50,812 bases of DNA from JAGTVG01 sp964389805 (GCA_964389805.1 CAYMFU010000053.1:1-50812); one strand, 5' to 3'; counted from the first letter of the stretch, positions 36,340-46,087 are shown. The notes: generated by a model from the letters alone, not told the origin. Numbers and translations are program-made.

Positions 36340-37059
36340 TTAGTTCTGAAATTTTACCAAATCATCCAGCGTTACCCGATTTTCATAAATGGCCTTCCCA
36401 ATAATTACACCCCATACACCGGTTTCAGCCAGCTTCTCGACATCTTCTATAGATCCGACTCCTCCGCTTGCTATTAAATTAATCCCTGGGAATTCAGCCA
36501 GGAGTTCCTTGTAGAGATCAATAGCTGGGCCTTCCAATACTCCATCCCGGGATATATCCGTACATATTACAAACCTGATGTCCTTTTTCGTATAATATTT
36601 TATGAAAGCGATAATATCCTGATCCGATGTTTCCAGCCAGCCCCCAACGGCGATATTACGGTCTTTAACATCCGCACCCAGTATGATCTTATCCGGCCCA
36701 TATTGATTTATCCAATCTCCAAATAATTCAGGTTCTCTGACCGCAATACTACCGCCAGTAATCCTCGATGCACCTGCTTTATAAGCTTTTTCAATGTCAC
36801 CACTTGATTTTACGCCTCCGCCAAAATCGACGATCAGGTCTGTTGTATTTGTGATGTCTTCAAGAACCTGAATATTAACGATGTGCTTTGACTTAGCCCC
36901 ATCCAGGTCGACGACATGTAAATACCTTAATCCGTGATCTTCATACCGTTTGGCAACTTCTACCGGATTATCATCATAGATCTTCTTTTGGCCGTAATCT
37001 CCCTGTGTAAGCCGTACGCACTTCCCATCGATGATGTCTATGGCAGGTATAATGTTCAT
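36340..37059 (-). CDS. hisA: phosphoribosylformimino-5-aminoimidazole carboxamide ribotide isomerase HisA
   Basis: This 239-residue TIM barrel has catalytic Asp8 (AIDIIDG) and Asp130 (GADVKD), and phosphate-binding stretches DFGGGVKS (78-85) and IASGGVGS. It carries out the Amadori isomerisation before HisF/HisH. It starts two bases after hisH and is followed closely by hisF. Confidence 0.95.
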   Translation of the reverse strand: MNIIPAIDIIDGKCVRLTQGDYGQKKIYDDNPVEVAKRYEDHGLRYLHVVDLDGAKSKHIVNIQVLEDITNTTDLIVDFGGGVKSSGDIEKAYKAGASRITGGSIAVREPELFGDWINQYGPDKIILGADVKDRNIAVGGWLETSDQDIIAFIKYYTKKDIRFVICTDISRDGVLEGPAIDLYKELLAEFPGINLIASGGVGSIEDVEKLAETGVWGVIIGKAIYENRVTLDDLVKFQN

Positions 37060-37061
37060 GT

Positions 37062-37643
37062 CTAAAGATTAAGGAAGTTTTGTAAAACGATCTGGCCGTC
37101 CTTCCCACTCTTCTCCGGGTGCGCCTGAATCGCATAAAAATTGTGCTTATGCAATGCAGCGCTGAAAGGAAGAATGTATTCTGAGGAAGCTATGGTATCG
37201 GGTCCGGTTTCAGCGTAATAACTATGTACATAGTAAAAGAATGTATGTTCAGGCGTTCCTTTAAAGAGGGGATGTTCATTCATATCAAGCCTGTTCCAGC
37301 CCATGTGTGGCACCTTATCTTCAGGAGGAAACTTTTTTACCTCAAGATCAAATATTCCAAGGCATTCCGTATCATTCTCCTCGGAATGTTTGCACATGAG
37401 TTGTAAACCAAGACAAACACCCAGAAAGGGATTCTTAAGATCAGTCAAAACCTTGTTCAATCCCCTTTTCCTCAGGTAATTCATGGCTGTGCTGGCTTCG
37501 CCTACTCCAGGAAAGATCACCTTATCGGCAGTAGCCAGTTTTTCCGGATCGTCAGTAATTTCGGGCTCAACACCCAGGCGATTCAGTGCATTGGTTACGG
37601 AAATTACATTTCCGGCATTGTATTTTACGATGACCGTTCTCAC
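37062..37643 (-). CDS. hisH: imidazole glycerol phosphate synthase glutaminase subunit HisH
   Basis: This 193-residue class I glutamine amidotransferase has the nucleophile Cys77 in GVCLGLQLM and the catalytic pair His175 and Glu177 in QAHPEKSG. It releases ammonia for HisF. It is the first gene of this his segment: hisB and the earlier genes normally found upstream in Bacteroidota are not here, so the pathway is split between loci. A 479-base gap precedes it. Confidence 0.96.
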   Translation of the reverse strand: MRTVIVKYNAGNVISVTNALNRLGVEPEITDDPEKLATADKVIFPGVGEASTAMNYLRKRGLNKVLTDLKNPFLGVCLGLQLMCKHSEENDTECLGIFDLEVKKFPPEDKVPHMGWNRLDMNEHPLFKGTPEHTFFYYVHSYYAETGPDTIASSEYILPFSAALHKHNFYAIQAHPEKSGKDGQIVLQNFLNL

Positions 37644-38122
37644 AGCCCAAAACTATATAAAAATGTTAGAAAAATTTCTCTATTAATAAATATTAAGTGT
37701 ATGCGGTACAATGTAAAGAAGGCTATTGTCATAAAATAAAAAATCTTGGCGATTCGGCCACTTTCGCATCTTAATTAGTAGTAGCATAATTATCTTTTTC
37801 TTCGTAATCAATCCTTCTATATAAATAATCCAGAATGATCCCAATTTTCGTAAAGCATGTAAGTGAATATACATTGCAAATTGATTACGTAAAGTATTAT
37901 TGGTTTCCGTGGATATTATTTAAATTCATCAAATGGGATAAATGGGGAAATCCATCCAGATTGTATACCCTGGATGGATCGATCTTCCCCTGTCTGTTAC
38001 GCCTAAAAGAGGGCTTTCAAAGTGAATCCTGTAAGACTGGAACTTTAGATAAACAATTTTATAATTGTAGCCTATTCAATTATTGGAATTGTTTCAGACA
38101 GTAGTATTTATTGATGCATAAA
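37644..38122. other. 479-bp gap ahead of the his segment; possible decayed small gene
   Basis: It must contain the promoter of hisH. On the plus strand an ATG-started frame at 37835-38104 (89 codons) begins MIPIFVKHVSEYTLQIDYVK, which resembles the N-terminus of small DUF2442 proteins. The rest does not continue that family (WFPWILFKFIKW and later). A frameshifted DUF2442 remnant is possible but weak. No histidine-rich attenuator leader peptide was seen. No RNA gene is apparent. Confidence 0.35.
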
Positions 38123-38704
38123 TCAATAACTGATCACACCACCTCCTTCGTGTGACCAAACTCCATTTACATAATCAATTAAACCATAAAGCGTATATGA
38201 TCCCATCGCGCCATCAAATCTTCCGGTACCATCATAGACCATATAATCCTGGAAGGGTCCTTTATCGGGATCTATACCAGCTCCTGTAAGTACTACAAAG
38301 ATCTGGTCTCCGTTAGAGGCGGTAACTGTACCCAAAACGGGACTAAGCAATTTTGTGCCGTTCGTGCAATAGCCAAGTTCGACTATTATATTTCCCATAT
38401 GAGAACCCTTTCCACTACCTTCTATTACAGCGTGTAAATGACCTGTACAATCTCCAGTTCCAGGAATGAAATATATTATACCTTCCGAACTGAATTTGAC
38501 AGGCCGTTCAACCAGATCACCTCTTCTATAATGCCATGCAATATTCAGATCAGAATTTGCTTTGTAGGAGATCAAAGGAGCAAAGATTAATTCGGCTTTT
38601 AATTGTTCAGAGCCGGCCGGTTTGACTTCCTCAATTTGATTGCTATCCTGGCATCCAAAGAGGATTAAGATCAATAGAATTGAAATGCTGATAAAATTTT
38701 TCAT
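38123..38704 (-). CDS. small lipoprotein of unknown function
   Basis: The protein has 193 residues. The signal peptide ends at a lipobox ILFGC with Cys18. The mature part is rich in Gly, Thr and Tyr with alternating strands, for example GTGDCTGHLHAVIEGSGKGS (about 85-104), VVLTGAGIDPDKGPF and YDGTGRFDGAMGSYTLYGLI. This suggests a small beta-barrel, possibly of the allene-oxide-cyclase-like class, but that is a guess. Two mature cysteines (CTG and YCTNG) could pair. It lies alone upstream of the his gap and 131 bases after the regulator gene on the same strand. Confidence 0.7.
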   Translation of the reverse strand: MKNFISISILLILILFGCQDSNQIEEVKPAGSEQLKAELIFAPLISYKANSDLNIAWHYRRGDLVERPVKFSSEGIIYFIPGTGDCTGHLHAVIEGSGKGSHMGNIIVELGYCTNGTKLLSPVLGTVTASNGDQIFVVLTGAGIDPDKGPFQDYMVYDGTGRFDGAMGSYTLYGLIDYVNGVWSHEGGGVISY

Positions 38705-38835
38705 AGTTCAGGATTTAATATTGAATGAATATGTATTTAAATCACCTTTACAAGTTATATGATAACCTGAACCTTTGTTTTCACATTTATCTCAATCATT
38801 GTTCTATTTGTCTCAATAAGTGGAGGGATCAGGCA

Positions 38836-40995
38836 TTAAATGCTGACCTTACTGGGATTAATACCAAATTCCCGTGTAAAATGAGTACTGAAATGGGCTA
38901 CGCTTTTAAATCCAACCTGGAAAGCAACTTCAGAAACTGTAAGATTCGTGGATGACAATAATTCTCTGGCTTTGTTCAATCGAATAGATCTTATATACTT
39001 ACTGACAGTTTGGTTTGTCAATGCCTTAAATTTTCGATATAACTGGGCCCGACTCATGGTTATTTCCCGGCACAATTGAGAGATACCGAAGTTCTCATTT
39101 GCCAGATTGTTTTCCATGATATCACGGACTTGCCTCATGAATGCCTCCTCAAGGGGCAAGGTTCCAATATTTGTTTTATCCTGTTTCAGAGGATATTGGA
39201 TAAAATGTTCCTGAATTTTTTTCCTGGATTCAATCAGGTTCTCCAAACGAATAAATAATTCATTTTGATTAAAGGGTTTTGGTAAAAAAGCATCACTTCC
39301 CTTTGTAAATCCTTCAATTTTTGAGGTGTTGTCAGCTTTTGCTGTCAGTATCACAAAGGGTATATGGCTTGTCCTTATATCGGTCTTTACTTTCTCTAAA
39401 AATTCATACCCATCCATAACTGGCATCATAAGGTCACTGATAATTATATCGGGAATTACTTTTATTGCCTTTTCAATTCCCTCCAGTCCATTATACGCAA
39501 TTTCAATACTATATTTATCTTTTAAGATTTCAACTAAGTAACGAATAACATCTTTGTTATCCTCAACAATTAACAATATTGGTTTTTCATCCTCATGCGA
39601 ATCATTTAAAAGATCCGGGTATTCATATTCAAAATCAAGTTCATGATCTAAATATGGTATTATAGATTCTACAATCCCATCATAATTAATATTTGAATGT
39701 TGAGTTGCGTTATTTTCAACAGGCAGTATAACGGAAAAAACTGTCCCTTCCTTTAACCGGCTTTTAACTGTTATATTACCATTTAAAAGATGTACAAATT
39801 CTTTAGTTAATGAAAGACCAAGCCCGGTACCACTTGAAAAAGATGCACTTGTATCTTTTGCTCTGTAAAAACGATTGAAAATATATTCCAAATCTTTATC
39901 ATCAATTCCTATTCCGGAATCTTCTACTTCAAATATAAAAGATTTTGCTTGTCCCGGTGCTTCTTTTACAAAAGTACGCAGGATAACATTTCCGCCCTCT
40001 TTTGAATATTTCAACGCATTGGATAACAAGTTTGATACTATATGCATCAGTTTATCCGGATCATAGTCCATATTGAACTCCTGAAGCTGAGAGGAAAATT
40101 CTATTCTTATATTCCTGCTTTCAGCATAAGATTTAAATGATTCGGTTAAATACTTTAAGTATAGTATAATATTGCCATTTTTAAGATCTTTATGCATCAT
40201 CCCTGATTCCAGTTTGGATAGATCAAGCATTTGATTGATCAAATGGAGCAACTTTTTTCCTTTTGCCCTGATTTCCAGGGCTTCCTTGGCAAAAGCATCT
40301 CCAAGTTTTTTTTCAATAAGATCGGCCATGCCCAAAATGATGGTTAAGGGTGTTCTGAATTCATGGGTGATGTTAGTATACAACCGGGTTTTGACTTCAT
40401 CAAGCTCTTTCAACCTTTTAGACTCTGATTCATCTATTTCTCTTTGTTGTTTGATATAAAAAAGTAAAAACATTAAAGTGGTCCCGGAAATCCAGAGAAT
40501 ATTTAAAACATAAAATAAAAGATTACTGGTCGGAGTAACATATTCAGGTACTGTTAAGAAGGGTTGAAACAAAGCCGTGAGCAAGATAGTTAAGGAGTAA
40601 ATAATAAAAAGAATCATGGTCACCCTTGCATTGTTTAATAGCACGGATGAAAATGCAGAAGATAGGCCTACAAAAATCACTCCCATTGATGTAACAATAC
40701 CACCAAGCAGGAGGATAGTTACAAAAGCTGCCAGAATGATTGATAATAGAAACAGAAAGTTAATTATTTTAATATCTCTGTTTCTTGCTTGCAGGGGCAT
40801 ATAAATCAGATATATGCAGATAAGAAAAATCCCAAACCAGTAAATGGCCTGAATTTTTAGAACATAGCCTAATATGGTCATGCCACAGATACAAAAGAAT
40901 GCTGCCAGGGTCCATATCCAAAGCCATTTCAGCTGAAGGCGTATCTTAGATGGAAGGTCCTGGCTGATCAATAAACGCCTGATCTTTTCTTCCAT
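38836..40995 (-). CDS. hybrid two-component/AraC regulator (membrane kinase, receiver and HTH in one chain)
   Basis: The protein has 719 residues from the ATG at 40993-40995. A frame from 41046 adds 17 unlikely residues. It has six transmembrane helices between about 22 and 182 and no large periplasmic sensor. Then come HisKA with the phospho-acceptor His211 (NITHEFRTPL), HATPase (N-box SNLLSNALKY, DSGIGI, GTGLGLSL) and a receiver with Asp521 (ISDLMMP), Thr551 and Lys573. The AraC HTH (about 620-719) includes MSRAQLYRKFKALTN and VAFQVGFKSVAHFSTHF. It is shorter than the typical Bacteroides HTCC, whose periplasmic propellers sense sugars. It likely controls genes near it; the FtsX-type permease gene is 135 bases upstream on the same strand. 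Confidence 0.9.
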   Translation of the reverse strand: MEEKIRRLLISQDLPSKIRLQLKWLWIWTLAAFFCICGMTILGYVLKIQAIYWFGIFLICIYLIYMPLQARNRDIKIINFLFLLSIILAAFVTILLLGGIVTSMGVIFVGLSSAFSSVLLNNARVTMILFIIYSLTILLTALFQPFLTVPEYVTPTSNLLFYVLNILWISGTTLMFLLFYIKQQREIDESESKRLKELDEVKTRLYTNITHEFRTPLTIILGMADLIEKKLGDAFAKEALEIRAKGKKLLHLINQMLDLSKLESGMMHKDLKNGNIILYLKYLTESFKSYAESRNIRIEFSSQLQEFNMDYDPDKLMHIVSNLLSNALKYSKEGGNVILRTFVKEAPGQAKSFIFEVEDSGIGIDDKDLEYIFNRFYRAKDTSASFSSGTGLGLSLTKEFVHLLNGNITVKSRLKEGTVFSVILPVENNATQHSNINYDGIVESIIPYLDHELDFEYEYPDLLNDSHEDEKPILLIVEDNKDVIRYLVEILKDKYSIEIAYNGLEGIEKAIKVIPDIIISDLMMPVMDGYEFLEKVKTDIRTSHIPFVILTAKADNTSKIEGFTKGSDAFLPKPFNQNELFIRLENLIESRKKIQEHFIQYPLKQDKTNIGTLPLEEAFMRQVRDIMENNLANENFGISQLCREITMSRAQLYRKFKALTNQTVSKYIRSIRLNKARELLSSTNLTVSEVAFQVGFKSVAHFSTHFTREFGINPSKVSI

Positions 40996-41181
40996 ATTTG
41001 ACCAAAACAATCTGACCACAAGTAAAATACATTCAAAAAAATACAATCAGAAAATTAAAACATAAAAACCGGTTCTATCAAAAATATCCTGAAAACAGGG
41101 CAAATTCCTGCATTTAATTTATAAAAATTAATATCAAAATCAAATGCTTTGAATTTCTATTTCAGTTGAACATAGACTTAT

Positions 41182-43563
41182 TTACTCATCCCTTAAGATA
41201 TAGGCAGGATTGGTATTTGCCGCTGATAAAATAATGAAGGTTGTGGTAAGGAGCGCTATAATCAAGACGCCCAAGCTACCGAAAATCAAAGTTCCTATGC
41301 CAACATCAATATGGAACCTGTACATCACACCTAAAATCTGATTGGTGAGTACATATCCCAGCACGGCACCAGCAGCAGAGGCTGATAACAATGTCCAGAA
41401 AAATCCTGAATTGAGTTGAATAAGTAAATTCTGACTTGTTGCCCCCATTACTTTCCTGATCCCGATTTCTTTAAACCTACGTGAGACAAATAGTGAGGAA
41501 AGTGCAAATATCCCTGTTATAGATAATATGCCACCCAGTACTGCCAGGGCGAAAAATATCTGACGCATATTGTTGTTTTCCTGGATGGCATTGCCAATTG
41601 ATAGGTCACTCTGAAACATTCCGGTAAAAGGTCTATCCGGAATGATGCTTTTCCATGATTCAGACAGGTAATTGAATACTTCCTGTTTATTTTCCGATTT
41701 TGCTTTGACCACCAGGATATTATATTCTTCCTCGGGAACAGGGATAAATACCTCCGGCACAGTTTTCCCGCCACTCCATACTTCCCTGATAATATCTTCA
41801 ACAACTCCCACAATATATCGCTTGCCATTCACTAGGTTAACCATTTTCCCGATGGGTTCGTCGATCTCAAACCTTCTCAGGTATTCTTCATTCACAATAA
41901 TAGATTCATCAAAATCCGTATCGCTGTTTTTGTTAAACAACCTTCCTTCTTTTAGTTTTACTTCCATTAAGTTCAGGTACTCATCACCAACGCGCATTGA
42001 CCTGACCTCAACCTTACCCGAATCGAGGATAAGATTGGTGTCCTCGTAGCTCCATCCAAAATGATTATTTGTGCCTGTAAAATCAACGATATCAGCCTGG
42101 TTTTGTATCTTATCTTTAAGAAGTATGTATTCTTCAACATCGTTTAATCCTACGGTCATGAGATCTTCAGATTTGTAGCCCATATCAAGCATTTTAAGGA
42201 ATTCAGCATTCTGTGAAAATACTATCCCGGCTACCAGCATGGTTATTGAAAGTGCAAATTGTAATCCGTTCATTACCCGTGATGCAATGCTTGTTCCCTT
42301 CAATTTAATCTGGTTCCTGAAGATATCTGAAGGATTAAATCTTTTAGAATAAAAGGCAGGGTACAATCCTGATGTAATTGTTGTCAACAGGAATAAGAAG
42401 ATTATAGCAATTAAGAAATTAAGTTTACTGAAATATGTAAAATGAATAGGCGCATCCCAAATGGAATAGAACCAGTCAGCCATCCAGGTAAAAACTGCCA
42501 TTCCTACAATAATCGCCAATAAACTGGTAAAAGACATTTCCAACAGGAACTGGAAAAAAACTTGTCTAGTGCCACCTCCCATTACTTTTCTAACACCGAT
42601 TTCACGCACCCTGGTGGCCATTAATGACATTGATGTATTGGCCAGGTTAAAGCAGGCGATCAGGAGGATCAGTAATGCCATAGTTGCGAAAATGACCAGT
42701 ACTTCATTACGTATTCGAAAATTAGCATTACTCCCGTCTATTACCCCCTGATTAACAATACTGGCGTCTTTGAATTCCACCAGATCGAACTCAGATACTT
42801 TCCATTCATCCCTGGCCTCATTTTGTATTGTCACATATTGTCCCAGTTGAGGTTCTATCTGATCAGAATTCACACCTTTGTTCAATCGAAGGTACAAGCT
42901 GGCTTGCTGCCAGGGTGTCCAGTCATCAGGATTGATGGAGTTTCCATAGGTGAAATGATCGATGCTGGTCAGGGCTTCAAATATAAAACTTGAATTCAGA
43001 GGGATCTTTTCAAAAATCCCCGCAACGGTTAAATCGACGGATTTCCCGGTTTCGTAATGGATAGACATCCTTTTATCAAGAGCGTCCTCATCCCCGAAAT
43101 ATTTCTTAGCCAGTTCCTGAGTCAAAAATATGCTGTTTTTATCCTGTATGCTTGCGATGGATCCTGTTTTAAGCTTTATTTTGAAAAACTCAAAAAAGTT
43201 GGAGTCAACATAAGCAATAGATTCCCGGAAAAGGATATCCTCATACTTTAAATTCCCTCCCCAGTTGAGGTAACGGGTTTGATCCGCTACTCCGCTTACC
43301 TCTTTCGGGATCCTTGGCCCCATGGTAATCGGAGCAAGTTCAAAACGCTGGATCTCTCCGGAAGCATGTTGTTTGAATTCATGTACCCTGACTATATCAG
43401 AAACGTCCTTATAAAAATCATCAAATTCGTTGTTATAAGCATATAGCAGGTAGATGGTAAGACAAAAAGCTAATGCAACCCCCATACCGGCCACATTTAT
43501 CATGACATAGACTTTGTTTTTTATTAGATTGCGGACTGCTACAGTGAGGTAATTTTTGAACAT
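41182..43563 (-). CDS. FtsX/MacB-type ABC transporter permease (no adjacent ATPase)
   Basis: The protein has 793 residues in the usual Bacteroidota two-half architecture. TM1 is near 18-40, followed by a large periplasmic MacB_PCD domain (about 60-270). Three helices about 280-400 include the FtsX signature IACFNLANTSMSLMATRVREIG and RKVMGGGTR. The second half has a helix near 430, a second periplasmic domain, and three helices at the end with a repeat of the same signature (SRRFKEIGIRKVMGAT). It works with an ABC ATPase in export or signalling by mechanotransmission, but no ATPase gene is in the window. It precedes the kinase/AraC regulator gene on the same strand. Confidence 0.9.
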   Translation of the reverse strand: MFKNYLTVAVRNLIKNKVYVMINVAGMGVALAFCLTIYLLYAYNNEFDDFYKDVSDIVRVHEFKQHASGEIQRFELAPITMGPRIPKEVSGVADQTRYLNWGGNLKYEDILFRESIAYVDSNFFEFFKIKLKTGSIASIQDKNSIFLTQELAKKYFGDEDALDKRMSIHYETGKSVDLTVAGIFEKIPLNSSFIFEALTSIDHFTYGNSINPDDWTPWQQASLYLRLNKGVNSDQIEPQLGQYVTIQNEARDEWKVSEFDLVEFKDASIVNQGVIDGSNANFRIRNEVLVIFATMALLILLIACFNLANTSMSLMATRVREIGVRKVMGGGTRQVFFQFLLEMSFTSLLAIIVGMAVFTWMADWFYSIWDAPIHFTYFSKLNFLIAIIFLFLLTTITSGLYPAFYSKRFNPSDIFRNQIKLKGTSIASRVMNGLQFALSITMLVAGIVFSQNAEFLKMLDMGYKSEDLMTVGLNDVEEYILLKDKIQNQADIVDFTGTNNHFGWSYEDTNLILDSGKVEVRSMRVGDEYLNLMEVKLKEGRLFNKNSDTDFDESIIVNEEYLRRFEIDEPIGKMVNLVNGKRYIVGVVEDIIREVWSGGKTVPEVFIPVPEEEYNILVVKAKSENKQEVFNYLSESWKSIIPDRPFTGMFQSDLSIGNAIQENNNMRQIFFALAVLGGILSITGIFALSSLFVSRRFKEIGIRKVMGATSQNLLIQLNSGFFWTLLSASAAGAVLGYVLTNQILGVMYRFHIDVGIGTLIFGSLGVLIIALLTTTFIILSAANTNPAYILRDE

Positions 43564-43805
43564 AATTTAATCATTTAGAGTTGTTGACCTGATATAATAA
43601 GACGACTGGTCGGGGTAGATAGTTACAGGAATACATTTTTTTATATTTTATGCCAATACAAAAAATATGTAGGCGTTTAATTCGCATTATAATTATAAAA
43701 ACACCTAATGCTCATATACTGGAACAAGATTCGGATGAAACTGTATTATTACGTAATAAATGATTGGATTTCTGGATTATCAGCATGGTATATGCCAAAA
43801 CACTT

Positions 43806-44831
43806 TTATGTAAAGAACCAATAATCCTTAACTGGTTCTTTTTGCCATTGACTCAATACATCCCTGATATTTAACCGCTCTTCAGTAGCATTTACTGCAA
43901 TCAGGATCTGTGGATGATTCATACTTCGCACATCTTTATAATACCTCATTTTTACACCATAAATATCTTTCCCGATCTTTTTTTTGTTGTCGCATACCCA
44001 GGTAATATCTTCCTCCCTTTTCAGGATCAACCTGGCAAGGTCCTTGCCATTTCTTCCAGCACCCCATAATACCAGTGGTCGACCCGGGTCCCGGTCAATC
44101 TCATAAAAATACTTCAGCTTGAGGTCAAAATACCGGTTGTCCTCATAGCAGTTCCATGTCCTTGATATACGAATTGAATGATCTCTCCAATGGTGCAGGA
44201 TTCTGTCAATTCCAACGATTTTGAGACCTTTTCTGTAAAACCTGAAACAAAGATCATAATCTTCCGGATATACTTCGGGATCAAAGGCTCCCACAGCATC
44301 AAAATCTTCCTTATGGATGATCCAGCAATGAGATGGGATAACACACTCCTGATAGATCTCCTTATAATGAGCATTTCTCTTTGCCACATCATTCAACCAG
44401 GCATCATACCTTTTAAATCCTTCTCCAACTTCACCTTCTTCAACAAAATGCTGTGTTCCCCCGGCGATAACTGTTCCCTTTCCGTGTTTCATCCACTCAT
44501 AAACAAGTACTTTCAGCTTATACGCTGGCATATAATCATCCGCATCCATCCTGTTGATCAGCATGCCCTGACATCGTTGGTAAGCCTCCTGCAGTATCGG
44601 GATCAGCTTATGCCTTTTCCCCTGATAGGCCTTTATCCGTTTGTCTTTCTTAGCATATTTATCCAGGATATCCATTGTTTTATCAGTAGAATGGTCATTA
44701 ACCGTTATAAGCTCCCAATTAGTCCAGGTCTGGGCTAAAATAGAGTCAAGACATTTCTCCAGGTACAGTTCTTCATTCTGTACTGCCATTACTATGGAAA
44801 TTAAGGGCTCTTTGTATTCTGTTCCTGGCAT
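43806..44831 (-). CDS. family 2 glycosyltransferase
   Basis: The protein has 341 residues. The GT-A fold begins at residue 10 (LISIVMAVQNEELYLEKCLD), has VNDHSTDKT (44-52) and a DxD-type motif at Asp96-Ala-Asp98 (RMDADDY). GAFDPEVYPEDYDLCFRFYR is the acceptor-side ED motif. The C-terminal 100 residues look like a Rossmann-like extension (LVLWGAGRNGKDLARLILKRE), found in some GT2s as a modifying/nucleotide-binding module. There are no transmembrane helices. The product is unknown, and no polysaccharide cluster surrounds it. Confidence 0.88.
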   Translation of the reverse strand: MPGTEYKEPLISIVMAVQNEELYLEKCLDSILAQTWTNWELITVNDHSTDKTMDILDKYAKKDKRIKAYQGKRHKLIPILQEAYQRCQGMLINRMDADDYMPAYKLKVLVYEWMKHGKGTVIAGGTQHFVEEGEVGEGFKRYDAWLNDVAKRNAHYKEIYQECVIPSHCWIIHKEDFDAVGAFDPEVYPEDYDLCFRFYRKGLKIVGIDRILHHWRDHSIRISRTWNCYEDNRYFDLKLKYFYEIDRDPGRPLVLWGAGRNGKDLARLILKREEDITWVCDNKKKIGKDIYGVKMRYYKDVRSMNHPQILIAVNATEERLNIRDVLSQWQKEPVKDYWFFT

Positions 44832-44947
44832 TCAGTGCAATATTTTTGATCTGATAAAGATAATTATTTAGACATACAGATCACATTCACCATTGCGGTT
44901 AATCTAATTCCAGATCAAGTGAAGAAGTATTATTAAAACAGGAAAGA

Positions 44948-46087
44948 TCAATCAAAATAAGAAAGATCCCAATCATCCATCCACCTGATCTCAAGCTTAT
45001 CATCAATAATATCAATTGGCAACCATACATATTTCCCTTCAATCGGGTTGTCAGGAGTCCAGCGGTCTCCCATAAAGATGAAGGTATCTTTCTTTCCCTG
45101 TAGAGGAAGAACATAGGTGCTTTGAGAATTAAAAGTCAGGTGGGCGTTTTTCCCAAGACAGGGATTGCCCAATTCTGTCCATGGGCCCCAGATACTGTTT
45201 GCCGAAGCCGACCTGGCCGTGTTTGGAGCCCAGCCTGTGCAATCAGATCCGATGAAATAATAAATGCCCTCACTGGTTTTAAATATCGTAGGGGCTTCCA
45301 TATACCGGTTCGGAAAAAAACGGGCAAACTTTCCTGCATAGGTTAAGTAATCGTCTGACAGTTGGGAAATATGCAAGGTGCTGTTTTCCTCCGATGAATA
45401 CAGGTGATAGGCTATACCGTTGTTATCCACAAACAGGTTCATATCCCGCGCCATCTGTCCTTTTTCATAATCACGACCCAGTATGTTGATGGTATCCACA
45501 TGGGCAGGAAGGCAACCCAATCCTCCACAATATTTTTCTTTTACAGAATCTGCCACTGGTGCCTTATGAATATCCTGTACATTGATTGGCCAATATCCAG
45601 CATTGGGCCGAAGGCTATGGACAAAAGTAAAAGGTCCTGTCGGGCTATCAGCAACCGCCACGCCCGAACGGGCCGCATCATAGCCCATATCCTTGAGCTC
45701 CAGATGGAACCACATCACAAATTTTCCGGTTTTCTCATTGTATATTACTTTTGGCCGTTCCAGGATACATCCCTGGGCTATATCATGATTGGGATCATTT
45801 TGGATCACCTCCAGAGCAATCCCTTCATCATTCCAATCATACAGGTTGCCCGAGGAATAGACATGAACACCAACCTGCGCCTTATTTCCGGCAGCGCCTT
45901 TAACTTTGTGTTCTCCATACCAGTAATACGTATTATTATAGTATAAAACACCCCCGCCATGTGCGTTGACGTGGACTCCGTTGTTATCCTTCCAGATTTC
46001 ACCAGACCGAAAGCCCGGCTCATCTATTTCAGGATTACAATTCAACAGGAAGGGGAGATTGATCAGGTAAAAAAATAATTTCCGCAT
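44948..46087 (-). CDS. GH43 glycoside hydrolase of the exo-beta-1,3-galactanase (subfamily 24) type
   Basis: The protein has 379 residues. A signal/lipid-like leader ends near Cys17 (LLNC, a weak lipobox). The five-bladed propeller fold shows VHVNAHGGGVLYYNNTYYWYGEHK in two blocks (38-61). The residues matching fungal exo-beta-1,3-galactanase Glu102/Glu208/Gln263 are Glu110 (LERPK), Glu264 (YMEAP) and Gln322 (NSQST). Glu264 to Gln322 is 58 residues, against 55 in the fungal enzyme. The classical GH43 catalytic-base Asp is thus replaced by Gln, as reported in subfamily 24. An insertion of about 45 residues (165-210, with three Cys) separates Glu110 from Glu264. It probably releases galactose from arabinogalactan-type glycans. 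It is separate from the GT2 gene (116-base gap). Confidence 0.82.
   Translation of the reverse strand: MRKLFFYLINLPFLLNCNPEIDEPGFRSGEIWKDNNGVHVNAHGGGVLYYNNTYYWYGEHKVKGAAGNKAQVGVHVYSSGNLYDWNDEGIALEVIQNDPNHDIAQGCILERPKVIYNEKTGKFVMWFHLELKDMGYDAARSGVAVADSPTGPFTFVHSLRPNAGYWPINVQDIHKAPVADSVKEKYCGGLGCLPAHVDTINILGRDYEKGQMARDMNLFVDNNGIAYHLYSSEENSTLHISQLSDDYLTYAGKFARFFPNRYMEAPTIFKTSEGIYYFIGSDCTGWAPNTARSASANSIWGPWTELGNPCLGKNAHLTFNSQSTYVLPLQGKKDTFIFMGDRWTPDNPIEGKYVWLPIDIIDDKLEIRWMDDWDLSYFD

Noticed and set aside
44178..44738. 186-codon plus-strand open frame opposite the GT2 gene
   Set aside because: Shadow of the glycosyltransferase coding frame on the other strand; no domain, no start context.
45404..45946. 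180-codon plus-strand open frame opposite the GH43 gene
   Set aside because: Shadow of the GH43 frame; the minus-strand gene has conserved catalytic residues and a leader.
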